A DNA stretch of 64,000 bases, taken from NCBI RefSeq assembly GCF_003428165.1, contig NZ_QLIQ01000004.1:1-64000 (forward strand). Direction: 5' to 3'. The position numbers were made by a program, and so were the translations under genes. Position 1 is the stretch's first letter, and each line of letters starts with the position of its first letter. Positions 17,820 through 26,743 of the stretch are shown here, piece after piece. This stretch comes from Cysteiniphilum litorale. Lineage in GTDB: Bacteria; Pseudomonadota; Gammaproteobacteria; Francisellales; Francisellaceae. The notes beneath the pieces are model-generated. The model was not told where the DNA came from. It worked only from the letters and a program-made list of their open reading frames with translations, and made no database searches.

Positions 17820-20648
17820 TTAAGTTACAATGCTATAATATTTTTTCATATCAATATAATTTTTTAATTTCACTTTCTGAAAACCTGATAATAATAAATT
17901 ATCACAAGTAATATTATTGATATCAATATTTCGATTAATATAAGGAAATATTGCCTTATCAGCAGAAAAGTTACTACCAGATTGCTGTGCATAATTAATA
18001 ATTCGCCAGTATGAAATGTTTTTCGTATCAGGAGTGCTGTTGATTCGGTCCTTAATAATATAAAATTTTTCCATACTTTTAATGTGATTAAATAAAAATG
18101 CTGGGTAGCTTTTCGTAGAAATTGTGTTGGATAGTAATTTCACGTAATTAAAAAAAGATTTACTTTGATAGACATCTGTCTTTAACTGGTCGGCAAGATA
18201 GTAGCCATACTTATCAAATTTTTCTCTCAGATGCTGTTTTATTGTTCTTAGCTTATGCCTTTTGTTAAACAAGAGTGAGTTTAGTCTTTCATGAGAAATA
18301 TTATTTGAGTCTAAAGCTAGTAGTAAAAAAGACAATGCCTGTTGATCATAAAATGAAATAAAATCATCTTGAGATGCCTTTATTTCATCATTTTCCGTGT
18401 CGATCTTTCTTAATAAAACTGTCAATAAGTATATATCGAAGAGCACTTTTTTTAAGTGGATTTTTATTAGTGCCATTTGTAAAAAATATTGATCCGTATT
18501 TTGAGCAATTATTGTCTTATGGTTTGATTTATCCATAGGGGAAATTTTACTTTTAATTCTATTAATGTAGTGGAAGTCTGGTTTATCTATAGGTATGGTT
18601 TTAGATAGTTGATATGTCTTTCCTTGTCTTTCTAATTCTGAAGTATCTAAATCAGCATCTATATATGGTACTTCAATTGGAATTGAATCTCCTTCTATTA
18701 ATAAAAATCCTTCACCATCATTTCTGTCAGCTTCTTTCAAATCATCTGGTTTGATTTTTGGTACTTCAATATTTTCGAACTCATTGTTGTATTCATAGCC
18801 TAAAGTTTTTAGCTTCCCTCTAGATATTTTTTTTACCTCATGCTTACCACATCTAGAAGTAATGAACTCTATACTTGATTCTGAATTGAGCTTCATGGCA
18901 ACTATAGTGTTGATATTCTCATACACAGCGTCAACCTTAACATTCATATCTTCAAGACGTTTTACTTCCTGCATAGCTAGAACCAGAGCTATGTTCAGAG
19001 ATCTTAGTTGCCCAAAGAATGTGTCAACGCCTTCAGGAGCATAGTAGGAGGCTTCGTCCCATATCCATAGAGATGGTGTTTTGAGTTTCTTATTTGCTTG
19101 AGCCTTTTTAACTTCTTGTTCATGTGAAGCTAAGTGACCCGCAACCCGTTGCAAGGACGCATAAAGCAAATTACCTATAGCTAATAAAGTTTTGTCACTT
19201 TTAGTTGTAGCTGGGAGTGAAACTAATAGGCATCTATTATGTATGACTACATCTGTTAAATCTACTTCTGAGGAAGTTGTGTTAAATATATGGCCAAATT
19301 CATTAATTAAAAATGAAAATGCTGGTGATAATTGCATAGTTAAATATGCGTGTTGTTCTAGAGCTTTTATTTCATCAATAATAACGAATTTTCGGTGTTT
19401 GTTAGGGTCGTTGTCATCCACCTCAACACTTTGAGATTCTATGGTTGAGGTAGAAAGATAATCATGAATATTTTTGGGTGTTGTTAAAATTTCAATTTCG
19501 TTTTCTTTGCTTGAGTCAGCATTATCTTGTACTGTTGAGTTGCTGCTAGAATCTTTGTTTTGCTCATTGGATTTAGCTAAACTTTTCAGTGTGATACCTG
19601 GACGATTAATTAGGAATGTTTTCATGCTATCTAAAACGCTATTTGGGTAGCCACGATCAACTAGCTCATTATAATAATTAATCATGTTATGAAGTGAAAT
19701 TTTATCTTTCAATTTATCAATTGTAATTACTGATTTTTCGCGCTCTCGTTCACACACCATTAAAGTTAGGACATTGAAGACTAACTCTCTAGCCATAGCA
19801 CTCCAAACATCTTTTGAATCAGGAACCAATGTAATAAAAAGATTCCTGAAATCTTCAGCAGTTCCGTAGCTAAATAGATTCATTGTGTTTGAGTTAGAGG
19901 CATATGGCTTTTCTGATTCAACTGAGCCAAAATTGATATGAAGGAAATCATCTTCACGATTAAACTTTCTAAGTAGTGCGCGGATGTCTCGACCCAATTT
20001 TGGGTCACCTTTTCCATCAATGAATAAAAAGCCAGAATTTAAAGCCATTGCTTGATATAGCAGTAGTTGCAGGAATACTGTTTTTCCTCCACCAGTTGTA
20101 CCTAAAACAAGCATATGTCGAAGTAATCTTTCTACTTCTATAGCCACCGGTGTTTTGTTAATACGATCATTTCCTAAGATAATTCGGTCATTCTTTAGAA
20201 ATGAATCAACATTATTTTTTGATTTATGATGTTTGTTTATTAATGAGTAATTATATGCAAACCTACTGTTTTTTGATAGCTTAGCTATATCCTCTGCCTG
20301 ATGGATGGTCGAAGAATTAGAAGTATCGAAGTTGTAATTTGTCATAACGTTAATTTTACTAAGACGAGGTAAAGCTTTTGCGTAACTATACTTAGGCATG
20401 GGAAATTTAAAATAATCACGTTGATTTGATATATGGGATTTAACTGATGAGTATGCAATATACATGCCAGCCAGAATTATTGACGTAAATATTAATGTAT
20501 GGAGATCCGCTATTAATAATACAGTTATGGCTATGGATACAACCAAAAATATAAAAGGGAATAAGTGATATATAAATTCACTTAAACCAAGTCCTTGGTA
20601 GACTATTTTGTTTGTACGTTCTCCTTTTAACTGCCTTGATTTAGCCAT
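17820..20648 (-). CDS. type IV coupling protein (DotL/TrbC-like ATPase)
   Basis: About 942 residues. Two N-terminal membrane segments (about residues 30-65) anchor it in the inner membrane. Walker A, GTTGGGKTVF, is near residue 184; Walker B, LWIWDEASYYAPEGVD, near 528, followed by ALVLAMQEVKRLED. These are features of the FtsK/TraD/DotL coupling ATPases that bring the relaxosome or effectors to the transfer channel. The C-terminal third (about 700-942) is helical and variable, as in DotL, where it binds adaptor proteins. It is transcribed opposite to its neighbours; an ATG at 20654 is also in frame. Its 5' end overlaps regulon site 4, which points the other way. Confidence 0.85.
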   Translation of the reverse strand: MAKSRQLKGERTNKIVYQGLGLSEFIYHLFPFIFLVVSIAITVLLIADLHTLIFTSIILAGMYIAYSSVKSHISNQRDYFKFPMPKYSYAKALPRLSKINVMTNYNFDTSNSSTIHQAEDIAKLSKNSRFAYNYSLINKHHKSKNNVDSFLKNDRIILGNDRINKTPVAIEVERLLRHMLVLGTTGGGKTVFLQLLLYQAMALNSGFLFIDGKGDPKLGRDIRALLRKFNREDDFLHINFGSVESEKPYASNSNTMNLFSYGTAEDFRNLFITLVPDSKDVWSAMARELVFNVLTLMVCEREREKSVITIDKLKDKISLHNMINYYNELVDRGYPNSVLDSMKTFLINRPGITLKSLAKSNEQNKDSSSNSTVQDNADSSKENEIEILTTPKNIHDYLSTSTIESQSVEVDDNDPNKHRKFVIIDEIKALEQHAYLTMQLSPAFSFLINEFGHIFNTTSSEVDLTDVVIHNRCLLVSLPATTKSDKTLLAIGNLLYASLQRVAGHLASHEQEVKKAQANKKLKTPSLWIWDEASYYAPEGVDTFFGQLRSLNIALVLAMQEVKRLEDMNVKVDAVYENINTIVAMKLNSESSIEFITSRCGKHEVKKISRGKLKTLGYEYNNEFENIEVPKIKPDDLKEADRNDGEGFLLIEGDSIPIEVPYIDADLDTSELERQGKTYQLSKTIPIDKPDFHYINRIKSKISPMDKSNHKTIIAQNTDQYFLQMALIKIHLKKVLFDIYLLTVLLRKIDTENDEIKASQDDFISFYDQQALSFLLLALDSNNISHERLNSLLFNKRHKLRTIKQHLREKFDKYGYYLADQLKTDVYQSKSFFNYVKLLSNTISTKSYPAFLFNHIKSMEKFYIIKDRINSTPDTKNISYWRIINYAQQSGSNFSADKAIFPYINRNIDINNITCDNLLLSGFQKVKLKNYIDMKKYYSIVT

Positions 20649-20688
20649 TTTCATATCACTTTAATAAAATATCATAGGGTATTATGCT
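20649..20688 (+). promoter_or_regulatory. regulon promoter, site 4
   Basis: TTTCATATCACTTT (20649-20662), 20 bases, then TATGCT (20683-20688). The start codon of the DsbC-like gene is 30 bases beyond. The element touches the first codons of the divergent coupling-protein gene, so regulation of both is possible. Confidence 0.65.
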
Positions 20689-20717
20689 ATACGAAAGTTA
20701 GTAATTTTGAATGCGCT

Positions 20718-21701
20718 ATGAAAAATAAAATTATATTTACTACATTATTCTTAATCTGTGGTGTAGTTCATGCAGGGAAAAATGATTTAGCTTTGATAAA
20801 GCCATTTATTGATAGTAGACCAGGTATTATTGTTTATTCAATAAAAGAATCTAGATGGAAAGATAGCTATTTATTGGAAACTAGCCAAGGGTATTTCACA
20901 TATAATCAAAAAAATAATCAAGCAATTAATGGGTGGCCTTATAATTTAGAAGTGAGCAAGGATATAAAAACTTTGCCAGCAAATAGAAACTCGCATCAAG
21001 ATAAAAATAAATATGCTTTGATTGCTTTACAGAGCCTAAATCAACTAGGGGGTATGGCTCAAAATATCTATAAGAGCTATCAGGTAACTAATCCTACCAA
21101 TGCAGTTATTTATAAACATAAAGGCTCAATTGAGAAGGGGGTATTAATATTTTTTGAATCCCCGTCATGCTCATTTTGCCAAAGACTAAAAAGTGAAATT
21201 GATAGTCTAAATAATATAGGCTATTCAGTGATGATTATTCCTTTCGATAAGATGGGATATTGGAAAGATAAGAAATCTTATGCAAACGATAATCAGATAA
21301 CTAAAGATGTGGCTGTGAAGCATATCGAGGATATCACCAATTTGAACAAAAATATTGTAAAAGCTATGTGTTCTAAAGATATTAAAGCAGCCCTTAACGA
21401 TGTGTATTCTACTGAGGTTTATGGTGGAAAATATAATGAGTCATGTTATGAGAAGGGAGTGGTGGATATTGCAAACAATTATAATTTGATGGCAGCTATT
21501 TCAACGGGTGAAGGCGCCTTGGATTTAAAGATATCAATGTCTTTTAATAAAAGCACATATAATGGACCCCAAGTACCATTAATTTTAGGTGATAATGGGC
21601 TAGCATATATTTATACGGATGGCGGGGCTGACAAAATAAATAATTTATATCAAAACATATCAGATATAAAGATGAAGTTGCAAGAGGATGATGGTGAATG
21701 A
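20718..21701 (+). CDS. DsbC-like thioredoxin-fold periplasmic protein
   Basis: 327 residues with a signal peptide (KIIFTTLFLICGVVHAG). Residues about 20-75 resemble the N-terminal dimerisation region of DsbC/DsbG. A thioredoxin fold follows, with FFESPSCSFCQRLKSEI near residue 151, giving a CSFC redox pair. It should act as a disulfide isomerase or oxidoreductase in the periplasm, like TrbB/TraF/DsbC homologues in other transfer systems. A likely client is the DotG protein at 49324 with its 24 Cys pairs, in the same regulon; that link is inference. Overlaps the next gene by 4 bases. Confidence 0.7.
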   Translation: MKNKIIFTTLFLICGVVHAGKNDLALIKPFIDSRPGIIVYSIKESRWKDSYLLETSQGYFTYNQKNNQAINGWPYNLEVSKDIKTLPANRNSHQDKNKYALIALQSLNQLGGMAQNIYKSYQVTNPTNAVIYKHKGSIEKGVLIFFESPSCSFCQRLKSEIDSLNNIGYSVMIIPFDKMGYWKDKKSYANDNQITKDVAVKHIEDITNLNKNIVKAMCSKDIKAALNDVYSTEVYGGKYNESCYEKGVVDIANNYNLMAAISTGEGALDLKISMSFNKSTYNGPQVPLILGDNGLAYIYTDGGADKINNLYQNISDIKMKLQEDDGE

Positions 21702-22396
21702 AAATTAAAATGAGGAAATTTACATATGTTGTTTGTCTTGTCGTAAGTTGTCAGAGTGCTTTTTCTACGGTAGTCATATCTCCATTGGGTTTGATTAATC
21801 AAAAAGAGTATGGTGTTGAGCAAAATAAAACATCACTAACATTAAACAGTCTTTTGCAAGCGTACTATGGAGCACAGTTTAAAATAAAGTATTTGGATAA
21901 TCGACTTGGGAATACATTGATTGAATGGACTGGTAACAAAACACTGGAGCAAATTAAGAGTTATTTATCAGTGAATTACGGTGTGAATATTTATGTGAAT
22001 GGTGATACTCAAATAATTGGGGTGACGTCTGAGAATGACAACCTTGTTTCGGAATCAAAATCACAAGCTTTAGCATTGAGTCAAAATAGAGCAGTGTATC
22101 CGATATATTCTGATGAAACTTCGCTTGAAGAGACCTTAAGAAATTGGGTTAAAGAATATAATATTCAATATGGATATAAGGCAGGAAACCCACTCACAAT
22201 TAAATTTAACGTAAGCTTGGAACAACTCTATTTACAACGAATGCATGACTATGGTTTTGAGGGCGGTTACAAAAATACAAGAGAAGAGTTTGTTGCACAA
22301 TTAAATTCATGGTTTACAAACAACAACTCATCGCTTCTACCTTACTCACTAAAAGCATTTATTGAAAACAATGTAATCACGGTGACGAGCGTTTAA
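21698..22396 (+). CDS. secreted TcpQ/STN-like protein
   Basis: 232 residues with a signal peptide (FTYVVCLVVSCQSAFS). An STN-like segment is seen early (LTLNSLLQAYYGAQFKIKYLD, about residues 45-65) and a TcpQ-like one later (DETSLEETLRNWVKEYNIQYGYKAG). Such repeated small domains occur in periplasmic parts of secretin complexes. It starts inside the stop codon of the DsbC-like gene (ATGA), so translation is coupled. Confidence 0.55.
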   Translation: MKIKMRKFTYVVCLVVSCQSAFSTVVISPLGLINQKEYGVEQNKTSLTLNSLLQAYYGAQFKIKYLDNRLGNTLIEWTGNKTLEQIKSYLSVNYGVNIYVNGDTQIIGVTSENDNLVSESKSQALALSQNRAVYPIYSDETSLEETLRNWVKEYNIQYGYKAGNPLTIKFNVSLEQLYLQRMHDYGFEGGYKNTREEFVAQLNSWFTNNNSSLLPYSLKAFIENNVITVTSV

Positions 22397-22458
22397 TATG
22401 CTCCGGTAGGTTACCACAATCAATTAAATTATATAAAAAGAAGGACGTATACGTTGAT

Positions 22459-23538
22459 ATGAAAAGAAAAACTATTATATTTATATTCTTGTTGGCATTT
22501 CCTTTTTCTTTGTTTGCAGATGGGGTTTTAACAAGTGATATAACGTTGCAATTACAATCTATGCAAAAGCAAATTCAAGATAAGGAAAATTGGCTAATAG
22601 AAAGAACGGGGCTAAATGGAATGCTTCAGTCTCAAAATAAAGCGGCAGAGGCTCAAGTAGATGCAGTGAATAATGCAACAGCAAACATGATTGTTAGGCG
22701 CAATCTTCATGAGACTAAATTGGCAGAACATGCTGAAATGCTAGCGTCTGCTCCTGTTCAAAATGCCTGTGATATTGTTACATACTTTCAGAATATAGGT
22801 GACACTATGTGTTCTGCTACAGAGAAAAGTATTAAAGACATTGGAGAAAATACAGATAGAGTTTCGGGGTTTGATAAAAAAGGAGAGCCTATAAAAGACG
22901 ATCCGGTAGTTGTGGATGCTAAGAACAATCAAGAAATGTATCAAAGCATTAAGACCTTAAATAGCAACTTAAAGAATGGACAGGCGGCTGTTGATCCAGG
23001 TTTAGTTATGGGAAACGCAGGCGGAACACTTGATGATGATCAGGCTAAGTCAATGGAAGTTTATAATCAACTTATCGTTGGAACGAAAACGGTAGTGCCA
23101 CCAACTCCTGATACTACTCTTAATAAAGAAAAATATGTGAACGCTCAGAGAAGAAGAGCAATGCTGAATTTGGTTGCAACAACATTGGAAAGCATAAAGT
23201 CAGAATATACTTCAATTAATGGGCAACCATCGCAGATGCAAACATATCAAGATTTTGTAGATAAATACACGAGCAAGGATATGTTAATGTCTATTACTGC
23301 AACCACGGGGAATAACCCATTAAGTAACTTTGATCAAAAGACTGGAGAAAAAATAAATGATAAGAATTCGGATATGTCAATAGCACAGGTTGAAAGGAAT
23401 ACTTTATTGGTCAATGTGATGCAAACTAAATTATTATTGGCAATGTATAAAGCTCAACTAACCAACAATATGTTAAATGCAAATGAAATGGCGTTAAAGA
23501 TAAACCCCTTGCCATCCAACAGAGAAATAAGTAAATAA
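22459..23538 (+). CDS. secreted coiled-coil protein, first of a paralogous pair
   Basis: 359 residues with a signal peptide (IIFIFLLAFPFSLFADG). Mostly helical; two Cys near residues 100 and 115 (NACDIVTYFQNIGDTMC) probably form a disulfide. Its C-terminus (LLLAMYKAQLTNNMLNANEMALKI) parallels that of the next gene, and both carry the spaced Cys pair, so they look like paralogues. Size, export and helical content recall IcmX/TraW or VirB5-like periplasmic transfer proteins, but I cannot establish the family. Confidence 0.5.
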   Translation: MKRKTIIFIFLLAFPFSLFADGVLTSDITLQLQSMQKQIQDKENWLIERTGLNGMLQSQNKAAEAQVDAVNNATANMIVRRNLHETKLAEHAEMLASAPVQNACDIVTYFQNIGDTMCSATEKSIKDIGENTDRVSGFDKKGEPIKDDPVVVDAKNNQEMYQSIKTLNSNLKNGQAAVDPGLVMGNAGGTLDDDQAKSMEVYNQLIVGTKTVVPPTPDTTLNKEKYVNAQRRRAMLNLVATTLESIKSEYTSINGQPSQMQTYQDFVDKYTSKDMLMSITATTGNNPLSNFDQKTGEKINDKNSDMSIAQVERNTLLVNVMQTKLLLAMYKAQLTNNMLNANEMALKINPLPSNREISK

Positions 23539-23545
23539 GTTGATT

Positions 23546-24436
23546 ATGTGTCGTAGATATTTGTTAGTAATAATATTGTTTCTCATGGTTGCGAAGACAT
23601 CATTTGCAATTTTGACACTCAATGCACCCCAGACACTTCTGAATTTAAAGGATATATCAGTTTCTCATGAACGTGAGAATGAGAAAAACTCTGTTCAGAA
23701 TAGCAGGATCAAATCTGGGAATTCTGGTAGCGTAGCATTGATTGAAGCGCGAAATAATTCAGCAGCAAATTTTATTGAAAGGACAAATGACTTAGTTACA
23801 AAGTTTTATAAACATAGATTAGAAGATGCACAGAAACCTATATTGGATTGTGATATATTTGCATTTGTTAATAATTCAATGGCTCAGTCTTGTCAGCTTC
23901 TAACTGACTCATCTATGCAAACAAAACAATATCTTGAAGCTTATAGCTATGAAAGTGGCGATAAGCTCAGTTATGCGCAATATATTGAGCAAGCTTATAA
24001 CAACATTGTAAAAAATAAAAAGGATGACTCTGAGGACTTACTGCAACGAGATTCTTATATTCTAAATAAACTGCCAATGATAAATACCAAGGTTGTAGAT
24101 ACAAGTCAAGGAATTGAAAATTATGTGCAAACAGAAAGAAATAACGTTATCTCATTGTTTATTCATCAGTTAATTCAAAGCGTAGTTATGGGGGTGCAAC
24201 AAACAAATAGTACACTGGCAAATATGCCTAACAGCAATGATATTGCTCGGATAATGGGTGTTACTGGTGATAATAAGAAAAATTATACTGCTGACCAAGT
24301 TAAGAGGCAAAAGTTGTTAATGGAGATAAAGAAATTAGAAGTATATTTTAGAGCTTATCAAAACCTATTGAACGCCAATCATGCGAAGGCAATTCAAATA
24401 GCAGATAATATTCAGGGATCTATCTCATCAAAATAA
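23546..24436 (+). CDS. secreted coiled-coil protein, second of a paralogous pair
   Basis: 296 residues from the ATG at 23546. Signal peptide LLVIILFLMVAKTSFA. The segment DCDIFAFVNNSMAQSCQLL matches the Cys pair of the preceding gene, and the C-terminal helix (YFRAYQNLLNANHAKAIQIA) aligns with that protein's end. It begins 8 bases after the preceding gene. A periplasmic component of the transfer apparatus is likely from context; the exact role is unknown. Confidence 0.5.
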   Translation: MCRRYLLVIILFLMVAKTSFAILTLNAPQTLLNLKDISVSHERENEKNSVQNSRIKSGNSGSVALIEARNNSAANFIERTNDLVTKFYKHRLEDAQKPILDCDIFAFVNNSMAQSCQLLTDSSMQTKQYLEAYSYESGDKLSYAQYIEQAYNNIVKNKKDDSEDLLQRDSYILNKLPMINTKVVDTSQGIENYVQTERNNVISLFIHQLIQSVVMGVQQTNSTLANMPNSNDIARIMGVTGDNKKNYTADQVKRQKLLMEIKKLEVYFRAYQNLLNANHAKAIQIADNIQGSISSK

Positions 24437-24476
24437 TTTCATATCACTTATATAGTTGATTGATATTAAATAAAAT
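24437..24476 (+). promoter_or_regulatory. regulon promoter, site 5 (pilus and peptide operon)
   Basis: TTTCATATCACTTA (24437-24450), 20 bases, then TAAAAT (24471-24476). It follows the stop codon of the previous gene at once and is the only such element before the 15-kb run of pilus and radical SAM genes. Confidence 0.7.
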
Positions 24477-24506
24477 ACATTCAGATGAAAATTTGGAGAA
24501 TTGTTT

Positions 24507-25112
24507 GTGAGATTGAAATTTCAACTAGTATTTACAGTATCATTGATTGGATTGTATTCTGTTCCCAACTTCAGTATGGCTGAACTATCAAGAGAAAATC
24601 TTAATGTAGAGGTGGTTAGTCTAAATGATCAACAGGCAGTAGATAAAGTTATAAATAGCAAAGAAAGTGCTCATGAAAATAAAGTCGTGTTCTCACCAAA
24701 AATCATTCGTGAAATCAACAATGGAAATCCACAAAAAGTTGTCATTAGCAAAAATGATGAAACACATATATTAGCTTGTGCAGAATCCTCGAAAACAGCA
24801 GTCGAAATTGCTAAAGGTAGAAGTGTTTATTATTTATTTAAGGGTGATACGGTAAAAGATACAATTGAACGGTGGGCAAGAGAAAATGGCTACTCAATTA
24901 TTTGGGATGTAAAAATTAATTTTGATGTTCAGCAGGACGCAACATTGTACGGAGATTTTTTGGCAAGTGATGGCCCGTTTCTAACTTTATTAAGTTCTTT
25001 AAAACAGACAAATACACCAATTAAAGCTGTTGTTATGAAAAATAACACTATAGTGATAAGACCGGACTCTTTTAGTTCTAACTTCTTAATGCCAACAGCT
25101 TCAACTAAATAG
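24507..25112 (+). CDS. PilL-like periplasmic protein with TcpQ domain
   Basis: 201 residues from a GTG at 24507, chosen because GGAG lies 9 bases upstream; a TTG at 24501 is too close to it. A signal peptide (FQLVFTVSLIGLYSVPNFSMA) is followed by a variable region and a C-terminal TcpQ domain with FKGDTVKDTIERWARENGYSIIWD (about residues 110-133). In R64-type pili PilL carries this domain and helps place the secretin in the outer membrane. First gene of the pilus operon, directly before the secretin gene. Confidence 0.7.
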   Translation: MRLKFQLVFTVSLIGLYSVPNFSMAELSRENLNVEVVSLNDQQAVDKVINSKESAHENKVVFSPKIIREINNGNPQKVVISKNDETHILACAESSKTAVEIAKGRSVYYLFKGDTVKDTIERWARENGYSIIWDVKINFDVQQDATLYGDFLASDGPFLTLLSSLKQTNTPIKAVVMKNNTIVIRPDSFSSNFLMPTASTK

Positions 25113-25132
25113 AACAAAGGAGTGCATTAACG

Positions 25133-26743
25133 ATGTCTATGAAAAACTTAAGTAAACTTAAATTAAGTATATTAGTAACGGTTTTGCTGTCTAGCTGCGC
25201 TAATATCGAGCAAACAAAAAAAGATGCTGAGCAAAACTATCAGTCAGGCGCTGATATATTTGCTAAGGCCAATGAAAAGCAGAATGCTAGCTTAATAAGT
25301 TTTGATAATAATATATATGTTGCAACATCTAGCTATAAAACAAAAAAACCTCAAGAGGCTCTCCCCCCATTATTTGATAAAAAATATGTATATAATACAG
25401 GAAGAGCATTGACTCTATCTGAAATAGTTACAGCAATAGCATATGATACTGGAGTTAATATTAGAATTTCAGATGATGCTAAGTCTTATTTGGGTATGGA
25501 TGATAATTCAAGTTCAGATGATAGTAACTCATCAAAGCAAAATAAAAACCAAGACAATGGCACAGTTGTTTATTATACAGGTACATTGAAAGGGTTATTT
25601 GACACAATATCGTCAAAGTATAACTTATGGTGGAAATATAATAAAAACCAAGACTCAATCACATTGTTTAGAACTGAAACTAAAACATTTGATCTTGATT
25701 TGCTTACTGGGTCACAAACTTCTGAATCTAAAATTCAAAGCAATACATCAACCGAGAGTGGTGATCAAAACACTAAAACGTCATATAACTATGGTAATTA
25801 TGATCCTTGGAAGTCTACGGTTGATACAATTAAATCAATAATTAAAAAGAATGGTAGCGTAGATGCGAGCCCTACAAATGGGACTTTAACGGTAACAACA
25901 ACGCCAGATATAATGGAGTATGTAACGTCGTACATAGAAAAAATTAATGAGATATCTGGAAAGAGAATTGCTATCAAGGTTGATATATATGATGTTAGCA
26001 CCAATAATTCATCAAGTTATGGGTTAAATTGGGATGCGATATACAAAGTTACACAAGGATCTTTATCTTGGAGTAGTACAAAAGTTCCAGTGCCTTTGGC
26101 AGATCCGTTTAACTCTTCAACAATGGAAACAGCTACAGTAACAGGGGGGATATCAAGTGGACCATTTGCAGGGTCAAAAATAATCGCTTCAGCATTGCAA
26201 AAATTAGGCAAAACATCATATGTAACTGGCACAATTATTTATACTGTAAATGGAAAACCATCACCAGTTAAAGTTGATAGAACAACTGCATATGTGAAGC
26301 AGGTATCGGTAACAAATTCTGGCGGATCTAGTTCAAGTAGTGATAATATACAAACAAGTGTTACTCCAGGAACTATAGATACTGGGTATTCAATAGTTAT
26401 CACTCCAAGAATTATAAGAAATAATGAAGTTTTGATGAATATATCTTCTAACATATCTCAGTTAGAAGCTATGAGAGAAAAACAATTTTACTCTGGAGGG
26501 CTAACCACTCCTAACACAATTGAGTTACCAGATTTGCGGCATAAGACATTTATGCAGGCTGTGCCTTTGCATTCAGGACAAACAGCAGTATTGGCAGGAT
26601 TTCAAAATAATGTTAATAATACTGGGACTAATTCAATTGGACCTTCTAGCACTTGGGCGTTGGGAGGTAATCAGTCCACAAATCATCAGCAAACAATTAC
26701 CGTAATTATTGTTACCCCTTACATTATTGATAATTGGAGTTAA
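25133..26743 (+). CDS. pilN: type IVB pilus secretin lipoprotein PilN
   Basis: 536 residues. The lipobox LLSSC (Cys near residue 22) marks an outer-membrane lipoprotein. An N0/STN-like segment (LTLSEIVTAIAYDTGVNIRISDDAK) is followed by an N1-like domain (WWKYNKNQDSITLFRTETKTFDLDLL) and the secretin core from about residue 400, with VTPGTIDTGYSIVITPRIIRNNEVLMNIS and VPLHSGQTAVLAGFQ. This is the pore through which the pilus exits. A Ser-rich low-complexity segment lies near residues 125-145. Order before PilO, P, Q, R, S, V matches R64. Confidence 0.85.
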   Translation: MSMKNLSKLKLSILVTVLLSSCANIEQTKKDAEQNYQSGADIFAKANEKQNASLISFDNNIYVATSSYKTKKPQEALPPLFDKKYVYNTGRALTLSEIVTAIAYDTGVNIRISDDAKSYLGMDDNSSSDDSNSSKQNKNQDNGTVVYYTGTLKGLFDTISSKYNLWWKYNKNQDSITLFRTETKTFDLDLLTGSQTSESKIQSNTSTESGDQNTKTSYNYGNYDPWKSTVDTIKSIIKKNGSVDASPTNGTLTVTTTPDIMEYVTSYIEKINEISGKRIAIKVDIYDVSTNNSSSYGLNWDAIYKVTQGSLSWSSTKVPVPLADPFNSSTMETATVTGGISSGPFAGSKIIASALQKLGKTSYVTGTIIYTVNGKPSPVKVDRTTAYVKQVSVTNSGGSSSSSDNIQTSVTPGTIDTGYSIVITPRIIRNNEVLMNISSNISQLEAMREKQFYSGGLTTPNTIELPDLRHKTFMQAVPLHSGQTAVLAGFQNNVNNTGTNSIGPSSTWALGGNQSTNHQQTITVIIVTPYIIDNWS

